DNA of 64,000 nucleotides, taken from positions 10,026,960 to 10,090,959 of the forward strand of contig NC_135557.1 of the NCBI RefSeq assembly GCF_964340395.1, read 5' to 3'. Under the pieces are notes generated by a model. The model searched no databases. It was not told the DNA's origin and saw only the letters and a program-made list of their open reading frames with translations. Shown here piece after piece: positions 11,310 to 25,251 of this stretch; position 1 is the stretch's first letter, and every line of letters begins with the position of its first letter. The DNA is from Glandiceps talaboti (lineage: Eukaryota > Hemichordata > Enteropneusta > Spengelidae). Both the position numbers and the translations under genes were made by a program.

Positions 11310-12850
11310 AGATTAGTTTCGAATTGCACGTTCACGTTTTCTCAGTGCATGCATCTGCCAACGTTTGCTGCTCACGCTTTGTCAGCCTGTGTGTCGATAC
11401 AGTCATAAAATGCTGTTGTATCAAGAGAATATCCCTATAAACAGGCATATTTAGTCACATTGACATTCGTTTACAGACAGTGACAAGTCAGGTATAAGTC
11501 AGAGTATAAGTATAATTAGCCGCCGATCAGTGTTAGATACCCACGTACGGTGAACATGCTTGCACTCCAGAACAAATTGTTCGTCTATATGTCATTTCTC
11601 ATGAATATTTATTTTACTAATCTGAAATAACCGTCCGTCCGTCGTGAAAAGCCAGAGTTCGTTATTTGGCATTGTCGAGGATTCCGCTTTCTAAAACATA
11701 ACCAACCCCTAGAACCAATTTGCAAAAAGTGATCTTCCCAAATTCCAATCCCCCCCCCTCCCATGGAGTTACTGAAGGCTCCTAAAAGGGACGATCACAC
11801 AGTGTCATACAAGCTAAATAAGTGTACTTCGTTCGTTTTTGTTTTGTTTTTGTTTTGTTTTGTTTGTTTTTTTTTGGGGGGGGAGTTCTGGCGTCAATGT
11901 CCTTGCTGAACTTGCATGTTCGCACTTCTAACTAAATTTCGAAGGACAACTTTTTACTCCTTCAAAGATAACAGTTTTTGTATTTACTACTGGGATGTTG
12001 ATAAGTTCATAAAGAATTACGTCTAATATGAGATATGTTGCTGTGTTTCTGGCAGTATTTTAATGTGGTTACAATCATGATTTTTTTACATCACATCGAT
12101 CGTAGTGGTGTCACTGGTGTGTCGGCTATAGTTTATATAATACGAACGTTTCATGTCGCACTTGTGAACGTTTTTTTAGGGGGAGGGGGGTGGGGGTGAC
12201 TATGCTCGTTTGTTGTGCTTGTACGACATAGTACGATCGTCCCCAAGCAAAGTTACTACTTTGAGGAGGGAATTTAGTCGATTTCCTTTGCAGATAGATA
12301 ATAACAAAACGTTATATAATGTGTAAGAATAAATAAATTGTCTGTTAATAACATATTAATGTTTGCATTACAAGAATCACCAAATACTAATTGATATTGG
12401 TTTATTGATATCATAGAAACTAGGAAAACAATTTTAATTAATCAATTTGTATATTTATTAATTTACATATTTATTTAAAAGAAAAGTTAAACAACAATTA
12501 CAAAATGATTTCATAATGAAATGGAAAATTGCACTAAATAACAGTTATAATAATCTGAAAGCATATTATTGGGATTTATTTATTTAGAGATAATGTCAAA
12601 TTATTGCCACATTCTTCAGTTAGTTGGTACCAGTCAGGCTGAATATGACCAATGCTACTACTACATCAGGGCAATTGTCTGAAAAGCGGACACCTAGAAC
12701 TGGATGCAATTTACATTTCAAAATGTATATGTTAGAAGTTTACCATAATTTAGAAACTAAGTTTGGCAGGAGAGGAGATTATCCTAATGTACATGTTGTT
12801 TAGGTTTATCTGGCCACAAGACTCCAAGGCTAAATTTACTGTATTTGCTT
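11310..12850. other. Intergenic stretch, no gene seen
   Basis: G-rich and C-rich homopolymers occur near 11750, 11872 and 12180. No supported exon or known repeat. Confidence 0.55.
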
Positions 12851-12889
12851 TCATATGGGTTGCTGCGCTGCCTAATTTACAAGCTAGCA

Positions 12890-13073
12890 TAGTGTTCTTG
12901 AGATATACCCTACTTACTCGAATTAGTTAATTATGCAAATTACCCTTGAATGTTTTTTTGATGTTTAACAAAATATCGTATTTAATATAACAAAAATGTG
13001 TACCAAGTTATATTAAAATTGATGCAGTAGCTTTTAGATAATTTGTCCACAGACACACACACACACACACACA
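12890..13073. repeat. Single unit of the ATGCAAAT satellite plus (AC)n
   Basis: TTCTTGAGATATACCCTA and AGTTAATTATGCAAATTAC match, in order and spacing, the repeating unit at 39.0-40.5 kb. The unit runs into an (AC)n tract at 13052-13073, as one unit of the main array does at about 40030. It abuts the TRIM stop codon. Confidence 0.6.
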
Positions 13074-13074
13074 T

Positions 13075-14179
13075 TTAAAATCTGTCAGCAAGCAGAATTT
13101 CAACAACAGCTGCATTCAAATTCTGCAATTTAACTTCAGCAGAATAATCGAAAGTTTTATCAGTGGTAGTTTCTTCTTTGTTACGATCCATAGCTTGGTC
13201 AAGTTTCTTAATAGAATGGTTCACTACGTACAAGAACCCTACTTCGTTACTGTGTGTTAGTAGACTGATACTGTCACTAAGACACGTCGACATCTCGTTC
13301 ACACTTGTCTTAGTGCCCTGTAGTTGGGTTTCTAGTTCGGCATGTTTGCCTCCTAAGCCAACGTCAAATTCACTCTCTAAGGCAGCTTTCTCAGTTTCAA
13401 AGTAATCCATCGCCTTTTGTAGTTTATCAGTCATTATCTGAAGACCCGTTGCTAGGTGGTCCTTTTCGATTCCAATTCTCTCAGTAAATTCATTCTCAAA
13501 AGCGCTCAAATTCTCTTCCTTTTGTTTCGAAGACGATATTTTCTCTTTAGCCCTTTCTACTTTTGTGTATAGTAAGGATGTTTGTCTTTTAATGACCTCG
13601 GTCAAGTTTTCAAGTTTATGCGTTGGTATTTGGTGGTTATTTTCAGTGCATTCGGTACACACTGGAATCTCGCACGTCGTACAGTAATACGTGATTTCAC
13701 TACCAGAGTGCAAGTTACACCCAACTGGTCGATCCACTTCATATTGTGTGTGTACTTGATTTACAAAATATGTTAAATTCATTAAAGTATGCCCCTTCGT
13801 GACAGGTACGTTTTTATGAGATTCGCAGCACTGTGGGCAAATTGGGATGTCGCAATCAAGACAGTACTTGTCTGGTAGCTCTTTCTTACAACTACCACAT
13901 ACATCATCCTCTATCTTCTTTGGAGACTCCGCGAATGCAAGGAGGTCTATCAAATGTGTACAATCTTCTACGCCCTCTGGTGGCAAGTCGTGGTTTCGTT
14001 GACAAACCGGACACGTTATATTGTCCTCTGATGCAAATTGTGATAAACAATACTGACAGAATGAATGATAACACGGTAGAATCTTAGGATTCTTGTACTT
14101 CTCAAGACAAATTGGACATTCTAAGAACCGTCTGCTGAAATCATCAGATGACGTCATAGTGACTTCTGTCAAGGAGATG
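13075..14179 (-). CDS. TRIM protein, exon 2: RING, B-boxes, coiled coil
   Basis: The main coding exon of a TRIM-family E3 ubiquitin ligase. The acceptor is a good pyrimidine tract ending TTGTTGCAG at 14180. The exon encodes a C3HC4 RING (CPICLEKY through CPVCQ), B-box 1 (CGSCKKEL through the DCDIPICPQCC segment), B-box 2 (CNLHSGSE through CTECTENNH) and about 170 residues of heptad-rich coiled coil, ending LLADRF and a stop at 13075. There is no B30.2, NHL or filamin domain, so the protein ends after the coiled coil as in class V TRIMs. Its first ATG lies a few codons into the exon (MTSSDD), so it could be used alone, but the phase joins cleanly to the exon at 15702. An ATTAAA polyadenylation-like signal lies near 12980. 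Confidence 0.85.
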
Positions 14180-15701
14180 CTGCAACAAAGATAAAAACAG
14201 AATTTTGTTTGGGTCGTTTATTTCTATAATTATACACGCATGTTGAATCTCGATCATATGAAGGATTTCCTGTGCTATAAACCCAGCACATCTCGGTCTT
14301 TCTAAATACCACTGTATAGCACGAACATCAGCTACATGGAAGGAAAGTACCTTGCCAGACAGTCAGTATTGTCAGTACAAACACATTTTTCTCTCTATCA
14401 TTTATTACATTTTTATCTAAAAGTGTATTAAATGCTATGTATATTCAAGCGAGTAATGGGAAAAGTATGTTGGGTTTATTTTACTAATACCAGTGCTTTA
14501 AACTTAAGCTTGGCATTCAATTTCAGATGTCGGATGACTATACAGAATCCGACGAAATAACACTGCAAATCTAATTTACTAAATGCCCGTATACTTGTAT
14601 CGGTATATTTGTATTTCAATATTTACTACCAAACTAAACAGACTATAGCATTTCAATCAAGAGGCACGCACGGTATTATTTACATCTAACATGACGTTTT
14701 TTTGTTACTAATTACACACATTCAATGCAGGCACTGTACTGAAAGCGCGCACGCATATAAATCTTATTTTATATCATGCTACGAACTCAAATAGACAGTG
14801 CTGTGTTTTAAATCTTCTTTGTTTTGCTGTGTGTTCACAGTGAAATAAAATGTTATCATTCATATGATTGTGCTATCAGTGTTTGTATTTTGTTTTGTGT
14901 AATATGTAACTACAAGTCATTGAGAATGACATAGTCCACGCTATGATTGGGTTTTAAGGAACTGGCAGTTTATGTTGTCATTTTTTCGATATCACTACTC
15001 TGATCACGCAGCAACACTTGTGAACCTAAATCAAACAGACTTAGATATTTTGTGTCTGCTCGTTGGACATGGAACATGCCTACTCATGTTGTGTCTCCTC
15101 ATTGGACATGGGACATGCCTAATCTTCAAGATGACGTGATGGAATAAACCATTCAACAATAAAGGATGGGTTGGGTGGGTATGGGGGGGACACCTGTTCA
15201 AGCATATCTGAGTTATGGCTTTGAACATAGAAAATTCGCAAACAAAATGGCTGCCAGGCGGCCATATTGGATTGTATCACGACAACAATGAATATGCACA
15301 TGTATGTCATAGAACACTGTCCTAATACCAACTTTCAATGAGATCTGTTCAAGCATGTCTGAGTTATGGCTTTAGACAGGGAAAATTTGCAAACAAAATG
15401 GCTGCTAGGCGGCCATATTGGATCGTATCATGATACAAATTAAGGTGCATATGTATGCCATAGTATGTTGCCCCTGTACCAAGTTTGAAAAAACTCGGTC
15501 CAGGCATCTCCAAGAAACGACTCTGGACAGACGGACGGACGGACAGACGGAAACCAATCCATAAGTCCCTGTCCGATCCCGGTCTTTGTCCGGCATGGAC
15601 TAAAAAACTCTCTGAGACATAACAAAAAACATTGTACCGCCTGATTTAAATGTTATAATCACTTTGGTTCTGTAGTATAAAGTTTGAAATAAATGGCATA
15701 C
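14180..15701 (-). other. TRIM intron 1
   Basis: About 1.5 kb between a GTATGC donor and the TTGTTGCAG acceptor. The 5' part holds the 151-bp repeat described at 15190-15600. The rest shows no exon. Confidence 0.6.
15190..15605. repeat. 151-bp tandem repeat with YY1-like motif
   Basis: TGTTCAAGCAT(A/G)TCTGAGTTATGGC starts at 15195 and again at 15346, and a diverged third start lies near 15497. Each of the first two units holds ACAAAATGGCTGC followed by GGCGGCCATATTGGAT. AAAATGGC is the core of the YY1 site and GCCAT its complement, so each unit carries two opposed YY1-like cores. The array closes with a GGACAGACGGACGGACGGAC tract, a common tail of invertebrate dispersed repeats. Confidence 0.75.
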
Positions 15702-15919
15702 CTTTCATAGATGATCTCATCATCGCTGCTTTGGACATCAATACCATCAACTGTATAACATGGATTGTTTGTTGCACAGGGTTCAAGGTCAATGTCAACG
15801 TTCACAGGTATCTCATACATATCATCTTGTGTCTCACTTGTGTCTTCTGGACCTCCTCTCCGAGTCGATGACCCACTATTCTTCCTTTGCTTTGACCCTA
15901 TACAGCCCATAATACTAAT
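15702..15919 (-). CDS. TRIM protein, exon 1: predicted lipid-anchor segment
   Basis: Coding from ATG at 15910 to a GTATGCC donor after 15702: 69 residues beginning MGCIGSK. Gly2 followed by Cys3 and a Lys7/Arg9 cluster matches N-myristoylation plus palmitoylation signals such as those of Src-family kinases. The remainder is acidic and low in complexity, with tyrosines at 32, 52 and 68 in acidic surroundings (DDMYEI, EIIYE). The acceptor at 15920 leaves nine bases of 5'UTR. The exon ends in phase 2 (AG), and the TRIM exon supplies C to complete Ser70, giving a 437-residue protein. A good donor at 17387 (AGAAG/GTAAGT) could belong to an upstream non-coding exon. The join is inferred from phase and signals. 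Confidence 0.6.
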
Positions 15920-15924
15920 CTATT

Positions 15925-17244
<1,320 letters not shown>

Positions 17245-17399
17245 GACAGCGTAAAGGCGTTTAGTAATGTTCAAAGTGTATGTGTTCATGATATATCATA
17301 CTTTGAACGTTACCTGTTGTCACATGTGGTGCACTGGAAGCGACATGACCACTGAAAATCCACTTTATAAAATTAGGAATGACTTACCTTCTAGCGAAG

Positions 17400-20300
17400 C
17401 AATTGTACTCACAAATTTAGATCAATAAGTATTATACTTGATTTGTCTCTGTTACCTTGGAAACGATTACTTTAAGCTTTGTTGTCAGCTGTCGGCGATA
17501 CCTGTACTAACTGACAGTTAACCAAAATACCACAGAAGGCGGGATGACCTCACCTTTACTGATAACCAAGATACGATGATCTGCTGGTTGGCTAATAATT
17601 GAATACGTGGCTACAACTCGTACATGTAGACTGAAATAGCGATCAAAAATAAATATTTTTGATCTCAAAATACACGTTTCAAAATATAATTTACAGTTTT
17701 TCCAGCTTTTTTATCAGGGATATTTTGCAGACATTACATGTCGTAAAAGCAAAATTTGAGTGAACGTAAAATTAACACACATAGAAAGGGTGAATAATGT
17801 GTATGTCCAGAATTCATGCAATCACGTAAACTGCTATTGCAATGTAAACATACATGCACATGTATATTGAACCATATGATTGTTTGTGTCAGAATCTAGC
17901 TATCGTGTTTTTGGTACGGTATTGCATTGTCGACCTACTTAGAGTGTGAAAGGTATGCCGAGACCGGGCGCCCTCACATCGGACAAACCCTCTGAGAGAC
18001 AAGCTTAAGGCTGGTGATGCCGTAACGTAAAGACGTATCTTAAATCACAATCTACCCTCCTGCTTTCAGCGTGAATTGTGATGACATCGGCCGCCTCTCA
18101 CCAACCGGACATTTAGTTTCCAATGGAATTCTATCTTAAGTTTACAAAATATATAAAATGAATATGTAGAATATCGATGTGAAATTTGTTTATCATTCTA
18201 TGCAAAAAATGGAAAATTTGTTTTTCCTCGAAATTCAGCACTTCCTGCATTATCATCGACGCTTTGTAGTATTTATTCATTGCCACCAATTTCTTGTAAA
18301 TCATGTCTCAATTCAGTTACATAGAAGTAAAGTTTCGAGGGGGTGGGGGGTCTGTATCATCTATCTATGGAGACTTTTTTCTAAGAAATACATGAAGCTT
18401 ACTCACCAAAAATGGATAAGTTCGGACACCTACCTGAAATCTAATTAATATTTCCACATGTTATCTGGCACGACAAAAACTGAAATACAATTGATACATT
18501 TTAATCAATTGACTCTCAAAAATATCAAAGAACGAGCCAACCGTAGGTTTACCAGGGACGTGTAAATTTGGCGATAATCTCCTGAGATAATTTTAGCTCA
18601 TGCAAAGAAAGTGTAATAAGATTACAAACGATTGGCGAAACACTGCAGCTGGTGGTAAGATTTTTTTTATCTAGCCAGACAATAAGATGCAGCAGTGTTA
18701 ATAAGATTTTTGTCGATCCAGGCAGCGTTTTGTTTCAGAGCTTATTAATGTCGAGATCACAAATTTTCTCAACAATTTACCATATAATCTGTGCAAAATG
18801 CCCATTATTCATATTGCAAAGCATTCAGTAACCGATCCTGACTATATTGCATCGACTGACATCAAAGTCACAGCGCCAGTAACGGACTAGAATCGATAAT
18901 TATAGGTTCTTGTTTCAACGAAAAACAAAACAAAAACACAAACAGTTAAACGTTTTGAACGTTGGTGGCGCTATATATTGTGATAATTGTATGTGATCGC
19001 AAAAACGTAAATGTAAAATATTCCAAAACATGTAGATTCCTGGCTAGAGTTCGAGGGTTCATACTGAAAACGTGAGAGATTATAAAATAGTAATCCAAAC
19101 TAGTTATGACATACGTACCATAATTGCAGTTGTGCATCGGATTTTTGGCCGGGTGGCGTGGGCATTTCCCTTTGACGTTCGACCAATTCAAGTTCAACTG
19201 AATTCCATCGTGTGCCATGCTTGATCGCATGATCATGATAAGTTCAATTAAATTCGTCCTATGAGGACTGGTCTACATTCCCATTTATTTTTTGTGAGAT
19301 GTTATTGACCATTTATTGACTATTTTGAATCTTAAAAAAAGCGTATAGGTGTAAAAACGTTGGTTATTGATATGTTATCATATTGTGTTATACTTCTGTT
19401 GGCACTCTAATTGACTGACCTTGCAGCTGTTGAAATTCCAATGCTTTATAAACTGATGGCACATTGATAAATGATATCAGTAGAACTTCGACCAAAGATA
19501 AGTAGCTGTAGAAATGTGAAAAAAGCGTGTAAAATATTAGATTGGCTATAAACAGCCAATTTCAAGTTACCAGTCACCGAATCTGATTTATACAACAACA
19601 CCTATATGCCAATACAAAGTGTATATCTACACTAGCACTTGAATACGGCAAAATTTAATGAACACAATGTCTTGCAACTGTTTGTCTAAATGACATGAAG
19701 CAATTAAGGTGAAACCTTGCATACATCATACACAGGCACTAAACCATCGGCGCCCACTTGTCTGTATGTGGATGAAGTGTGTTTAAATTATTTATTTTAT
19801 AATAGGCAAAATGTAGCTAGAAATTGCTATTTTCGCATCTATCTTAGTGTAAATTCAGTCGTTTATGGTTTCTGAGTCGGTGAATGGCAACATTAAAGGG
19901 GCACTATTTTGATGAGTAATGATGTAGGTTACCACCTACGATATCCAAATCAAACAGGGGTTATCGATAATTGAGGTCAGCATTTGTGATTTATCTTCCG
20001 TACTGTTCGGGGTTATGATTGAACATGTGTTCTGTGTTGTATATCAGCAATTTGTTCCACTATAAACTCTCCTGTGACCTTGGACCTGTTTACGAGAATG
20101 TGTGTAGACGCCGAATATAACGCAAACACATGTCTTCTGTACATGTGTTTACATTAATTTAATTCAAGGTCGTCTTATGAGATCTGAAGTCGTCATATAT
20201 TCGATTTATTGTAGAAAACTATACAAAGATGTCAAAGGAACTATCACCACTATAGTAACATAATAAGTGCATTGATACGTCATTCATAGAATAATTTGTA

Positions 20301-22135
20301 ATTCCAGTATATATCGATGAAAGTGTAGTAAATGGCTGGTCAGTCTGAATTGTTTGCATGGCGGCAAATTAGTATATTCTTTTCATTCTGAACTTTGATC
20401 GTGTATTCCTACAGCTATTTATACTGGCCATGCAATAAGGTGATCAGATGTAAATGACCGAAAACAAAATAATCTGGATCACAGGTCAACCATAACGTGT
20501 GGCGATGAGCGTACTAAATACCGTGCCCTTTAAATGGTATCATGACATGATATTGAGCAGTCCTAAAGTGAATAGTTTGTGCTGCCAGGTGTACTAGTAT
20601 TTTGCAGTCAATTTGAGCTTTGATCGCTTGTCATTACTCCCATTTGTCTGTACCAACCAGCTGAGGAGGTAATGGGGAGAAGTACCGTTTGAAAGAGTTT
20701 ACTTATCCAGGGATAGTACGTTTTTGATGGTTTTAGATTGTAGGTGTATGACGAATGTAAGTGTGTTTTTGGTATTGGGCGAGGGGATATAGAAGACGGC
20801 CAAGTGATTCCAGTGGGATGGCATGTCGTGAAATGTTGCAATGCCAATGAGGGGGCAACTTCCACTTTCCCTTGTAATCTTTAATGGAAATAATTAAAGC
20901 ACTGGAAGCACAACTGAGTATCGCATCATGAACTATCGAAATTAATTGCCAAGCCTGTATGTGTAACCACCTTAAGTTAGCATGTGATAGGCAGACATGT
21001 ATGATGTATGAATGATGGCAGTCACACTGTTTTTCAGTTAGGGTGGAATGTAATAAAGGTGACAAGGTGGGATTGACACTGGCTGTGATGGGTAGTAGAA
21101 CTAGCATCAACAAAAACGTTTTAATTACTCACGTGACCACAGGAAGCTGATCAGCTGTTATCCATTGTTCTTTGCTATTTGACGACCCCAACGATACTAA
21201 TACGACCAGGCTAGGCCTTAAGTAAGTTCCGAAGCTCGAGCAGTTGGTATGTCGCCATTGATAAGTCGAGACGTAGTTAACAGTGTGTTAGGTTGCCATT
21301 GAGTAGTCCCAAATTATCTATCTTCAATGTGTGTATTAGTAAGTTGTGATCAACGTGTGTTCTTGTTTAGGTGTGTGCCAATAACTAGTAATGACTGACA
21401 TTTGCGCCTATTTGGTAGCAACCTCACCTGCAAATTAATTGTACTGGCGTATACGTAAGCACAAGCAATACGCATTGTAAAGTGTTTCTTACGTGACCCC
21501 TTCGTGTTCGCAAAGAGTGAACAGAAATGAATACACCCATACCTTGATTGGCGTTACCTACTATATAAAGAAGGAGTTGAGATAATTCGACATGAAGTAC
21601 CTCCTGTAGGCTGGCAATGTGAGACAAAGAGGATGTAGTGTTTTTACTTTCTGCCGTGATAAAGCATTGTAATACTTCGGCCGGTATGATTTAAATAGTC
21701 TTATTAGATGACTATGGGAAAATTTCAGCTAATGACCAATTTGCACTAGTAGAATTGTTCAACATAATTTATGAACTATTTTTCACTCCTGCTATTAAAT
21801 AATACCACAAGCAAGGCATTATTAAGACCAGGCGTGTAGAATACATTCACATCTGGAATATTACCACTTTTATATATAATTTTCCCGATGTAACCATCCT
21901 TGGGGAGCTTCCATTTATTACAGGGGTGAGGGGCGGGGTAGGGGAATTTAAGGTTATGTCTGAGCTGTAAAATGTGACCTTGCCCCCTACTCCTTTTTCT
22001 AAGATGTGCCCCTCCTCCAATCCCGGGTTTAAAATATGACCCTCTCAACATGACAAATTCACTGATAGATGGATGGAATTATGTGGACAGATTAAAGGGA
22101 CAGTAGCTGTAACCTTTGTTGACTTTTTTGTCAGT
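17400..22135. other. Long intergenic stretch, no convincing gene
   Basis: I looked on both strands for domain-bearing frames and splice-bounded exons. The longest frame (20733-21113, minus, 126 codons) has no recognisable domain. A possible 27-base micro-exon at about 18404-18430 (minus; TTTCAG acceptor, GTGAGT donor) has no partners. Nothing else is supported. Confidence 0.5.
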
Positions 22136-22140
22136 ATGGT

Positions 22141-23010
22141 TTGTTCTGTGTATCACTGTGATGACCCTTTGAATACTCGACAGGGCCAACATTGTGAAGA
22201 CCCTGTGAATACATGACAGGGTCATCACTGTGATGACCCTGTGAACATAATCGACAGAGCCAACATTGTGAAGACCCTGTGAATACATGACAGGGTCACC
22301 ACTGTGATGACCCTGTGAATACTCGACAGGGCCAACATTGTGAAGACCCTGTGAATACATGATAGGGTCATCACTGTGATGACCCTGTGAATATAATCGA
22401 CAGGGCCAACATTGTGAAGACCCTGTGAATGCATGACAGGGTCACCACTCTGATGACCCTGTGAATACACGACAGGGCCAACATTGTGAAGACCCTGTGA
22501 ATACATGTCAGGGTCATCAAAGTGATGACCCTGTGAATACTCGACAGGGCCAACATTGTGAAAACCCTGTGAATACATGACAGGGTCACCACTGTGATGA
22601 CCCTGTGGATACTTGACAGGGCCAACATTGTGAAAACCCTGTGAATACATGACAGGGTCATCACTGTGATGACCCTGTGAATACACGACAGGGTCATCAC
22701 TGTGATGACCCTGTGAATACTCGACAAGGCCAACATTGTGATGACCCTGTGAATATATGACAGGGTCATCACTGTGATGACCCTGTGAATACTCGACTGG
22801 GCCAACATTGTGAAAACCCTGTGAATACATGATAGGGTCATCACTGTGATGACCCTGTGAATACTCGACAGCTAGGGCCAACATTGTGAAGATCCTCTGC
22901 ATATATGACAGGGTCATCACTGTGATGACCCCATGAATACTCGACAGGGCCAACATTGTGAAGATCCTCTGCATATATGACAGGGTCATCACTGTGACGA
23001 CCCTGATGTT
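22141..23010. repeat. 72-bp palindromic minisatellite, about 12 copies
   Basis: The unit consists of two related 36-base halves, one with ATGACAGGGTCATCACTGTG and one with TCGACAGGGCCAACATTGTG, each followed by GACCCTGTGAATAC. ACAGGGTCATCA and TGATGACCCTGT are exact reverse complements three bases apart, so every unit can fold into a 12-bp hairpin. Because 72 is divisible by three, minus-strand frames stay open across much of the array (22225-23085). The resulting peptide is a 24-residue repeat rich in YSQGHH and DDPV. I regard that as a by-product of period length. Confidence 0.9.
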
Positions 23011-23309
23011 TCGTGTTAAAGCTGCAGTTTTATGAGAACTGAAATTTCTCAGGGAGGAATTTGCCAAAAATTTTAAGCAGTTCAATAATTAGGATTTTTG
23101 GTAAAAATGAAGAAAGCAAGCAAAAATTGAAATATTCCCCAGCCATAATATGTGCAATGTTATAAGCTAGGCCAATTTACTAATAATAAGATGCACTTTT
23201 ACAGAAAACAAGGGGAAAAGCTTATTTTTACCCAGGATTATCTGTACTTATTCAGTTTTCTGATGCAATTGTTCTGAAGTCACCATTATCCAATTATCCC
23301 AAAATAGTT

Positions 23310-23610
23310 ATTGATACCAGCACCGATGAAAATGGGTATTCAGAAACTCATCAGTGGCACGTTATCCTTCTGCAAACGCTTGTATTTAGCATGTATGTGA
23401 TACACATCAATCTTTGCATGGAAATCCCGGATATCGCTTATATGCACAGTTTGCGCTTGTATGGCAATGTATATGCATTTTAAAACAATGAGTAATGTGG
23501 ATCTTGTCCTCTGTCACATGACATATTCCCAAACATTCAAGCTACACGAGATGTCATCAGGACTTGTTTGGCATGTGGAAAACAAATTGTAACTATATGC
23601 AGTTAATAGC
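23310..23610 (+). repeat. Dispersed repeat, unfilled copy
   Basis: This segment matches the reverse complement of about 41903-42390, apart from a palindromic insertion in that copy. Shared blocks include AATATGTCATGTGACAGAGG (inverted), TTTGCATGGAAATC and GGCATGTG. Its first 60 bases, with CACCGATGAAAATGGGTATT, also occur inverted at 25395-25450. It is non-coding, with no clear termini. Confidence 0.7.
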
Positions 23611-23699
23611 AAGAGGAGGCTGAAGAGTCAACCTAAGACACAGTGAAATAGAATCCTCCCCACATGCACAGTGACCATCCAACAGCAGCAGATGTAGAC

Positions 23700-25235
23700 G
23701 TCATAATGTATATCCTACAGATGTATTTTTTTTATTAATTAAAGAAAAAAGTTACAAGTACTAAGAAAAGAAAGAAAACAAATAAAAAAACAACTAAACA
23801 GACCTACATTTCTTCAAAATATTCCACAAAAACACCCCACTTTCGTACATGTAAACCTATTTTGCCTTTTGACGTTGCAATTTTTTCCTCAATCATGTAT
23901 GTATATCTGATGTATTTCTTAAAAGCTTCGAGTTACTATATTTACATTTGAAAATAAAATAACGTACCAAAAGAAAAACGAAATTATCAAATACAGTAAC
24001 ATCTTCCATGATACCAAGTGTACAATAAAGTGCGTTTAGAGGCAACCGAGTATGTGTTATTGAAAATACCATTCTTTAACTGAAATCCAAAACTGGCTTA
24101 CATGCATACAATCCCAAAAGAGATGATAGTAATCTTCTACATATAAATCCTATAGATGTAATTATTTCGGAATGATATCTATAACAATGTCACCTTTTTA
24201 AAAATAAAACCAGTCTGCAAAAATTATCATTTGTTAAACGAAACATTAAAAAAAAAAAAATTTACGGTAACACAATGGATGTATAAAACCATACATGTGT
24301 AACAATAAGTGTATTGTATATTGCGGCAAATATTGCGCCAACAGTCATTTCTGAAAATTTACCGTCATTTTTAAAACAAAAACAACGCATATTAAAATAT
24401 CTTGTAGGTTTCCTACTTTAATTGGCACACACTGAGTTTTTCCATGTTTTTACTCAAGTGAAAATACTTACAAAAAGACCATGAAACATTACTACTATAG
24501 TGTAATGTGTGATGATTCGTGCCCTCTAGGACACCACATTTCTTGTTTGGCATTAGAAAAATTGATTACATAGCAGGGATTTCCTCAATATCTTTACACG
24601 TAATGCTAAATTACGTCATCGGATCACGTACATAAACAATTTATCTTCCGACAATTATAATTGATTTCTATACAGTTTCATAATAATTCAAGCCTAAATA
24701 TATTACATGTAGTTTAACTGTTTTGTCAGTACGTATATATAGGTTACTCATTCACAAAGCAAGTATGAGGATGAAAGATCTAGAGACTCACGAATATCGC
24801 GTATCGAGTCTATGGACAAACATCAAGATCTGGAATACACTGTACTTTTGTTTTGGTTGCATATCTTTCCCTTGCTACATTGTGACACATTTGTCAGTTT
24901 GTCTCTTCTTTTCTTTCTTCTTCGCTGGAAAGCAGGAGAAGTGAATATGCATGAATACATACGAATTTATCGAGCTCTTTATCTGATTAGCTTTGCAACA
25001 TCGGTTCTCTCTGTGCACAGTGGGTCCATTCATAGCTAATTTGAATAAGTGTATTACTGTTATTTTTAGCGAAGTCGCGATGGGTAGAATAGTTAATGAT
25101 TTTTTTTGACTCACGGGCATCAAATAAAGCAGCTGGCATGACAGTATAAACCTTGGTTGTGCAAAGTTACATATCTCATCCATTCTTCAAGTCAAGATTT
25201 TATATCATATGATCGTGTGATATGCCCATTCTAGC
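23700..25235. other. AT-rich intergenic stretch, no gene seen
   Basis: Several frames of about 70 residues occur, none with a domain or paired splice sites. Confidence 0.5.
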
Positions 25236-25251
25236 ACTGTCCATTGACAGG

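Noticed and set aside
10446-11310. Intact two-exon GPCR gene
   Set aside because: The TM6 to TM7 switch is a frameshift within continuous receptor sequence, and the TM2 to TM3 gap has stops and no phase-matched splice pair.
18404-18430. 27-base micro-exon on the minus strand
   Set aside because: Good splice signals, but no partner exons and no recognisable coding; kept only as a remark.
20733-21113. 126-residue frame on the minus strand
   Set aside because: No domain, no splice context and an overlapping frame of similar length; probably chance.
22141-23010. CRISPR-like array
   Set aside because: The repeats are contiguous 72-base units without unique spacers, in an animal genome.
22225-23085. 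286-residue repeat protein on the minus strand
   Set aside because: The frame stays open because the period is a multiple of three; several frames are open at once and no splice or promoter support is visible.
24419-24460. Another 36-base coiled-coil micro-exon
   Set aside because: It would need a GTAGG donor and a poor acceptor, and it has an in-frame stop in phase 1.
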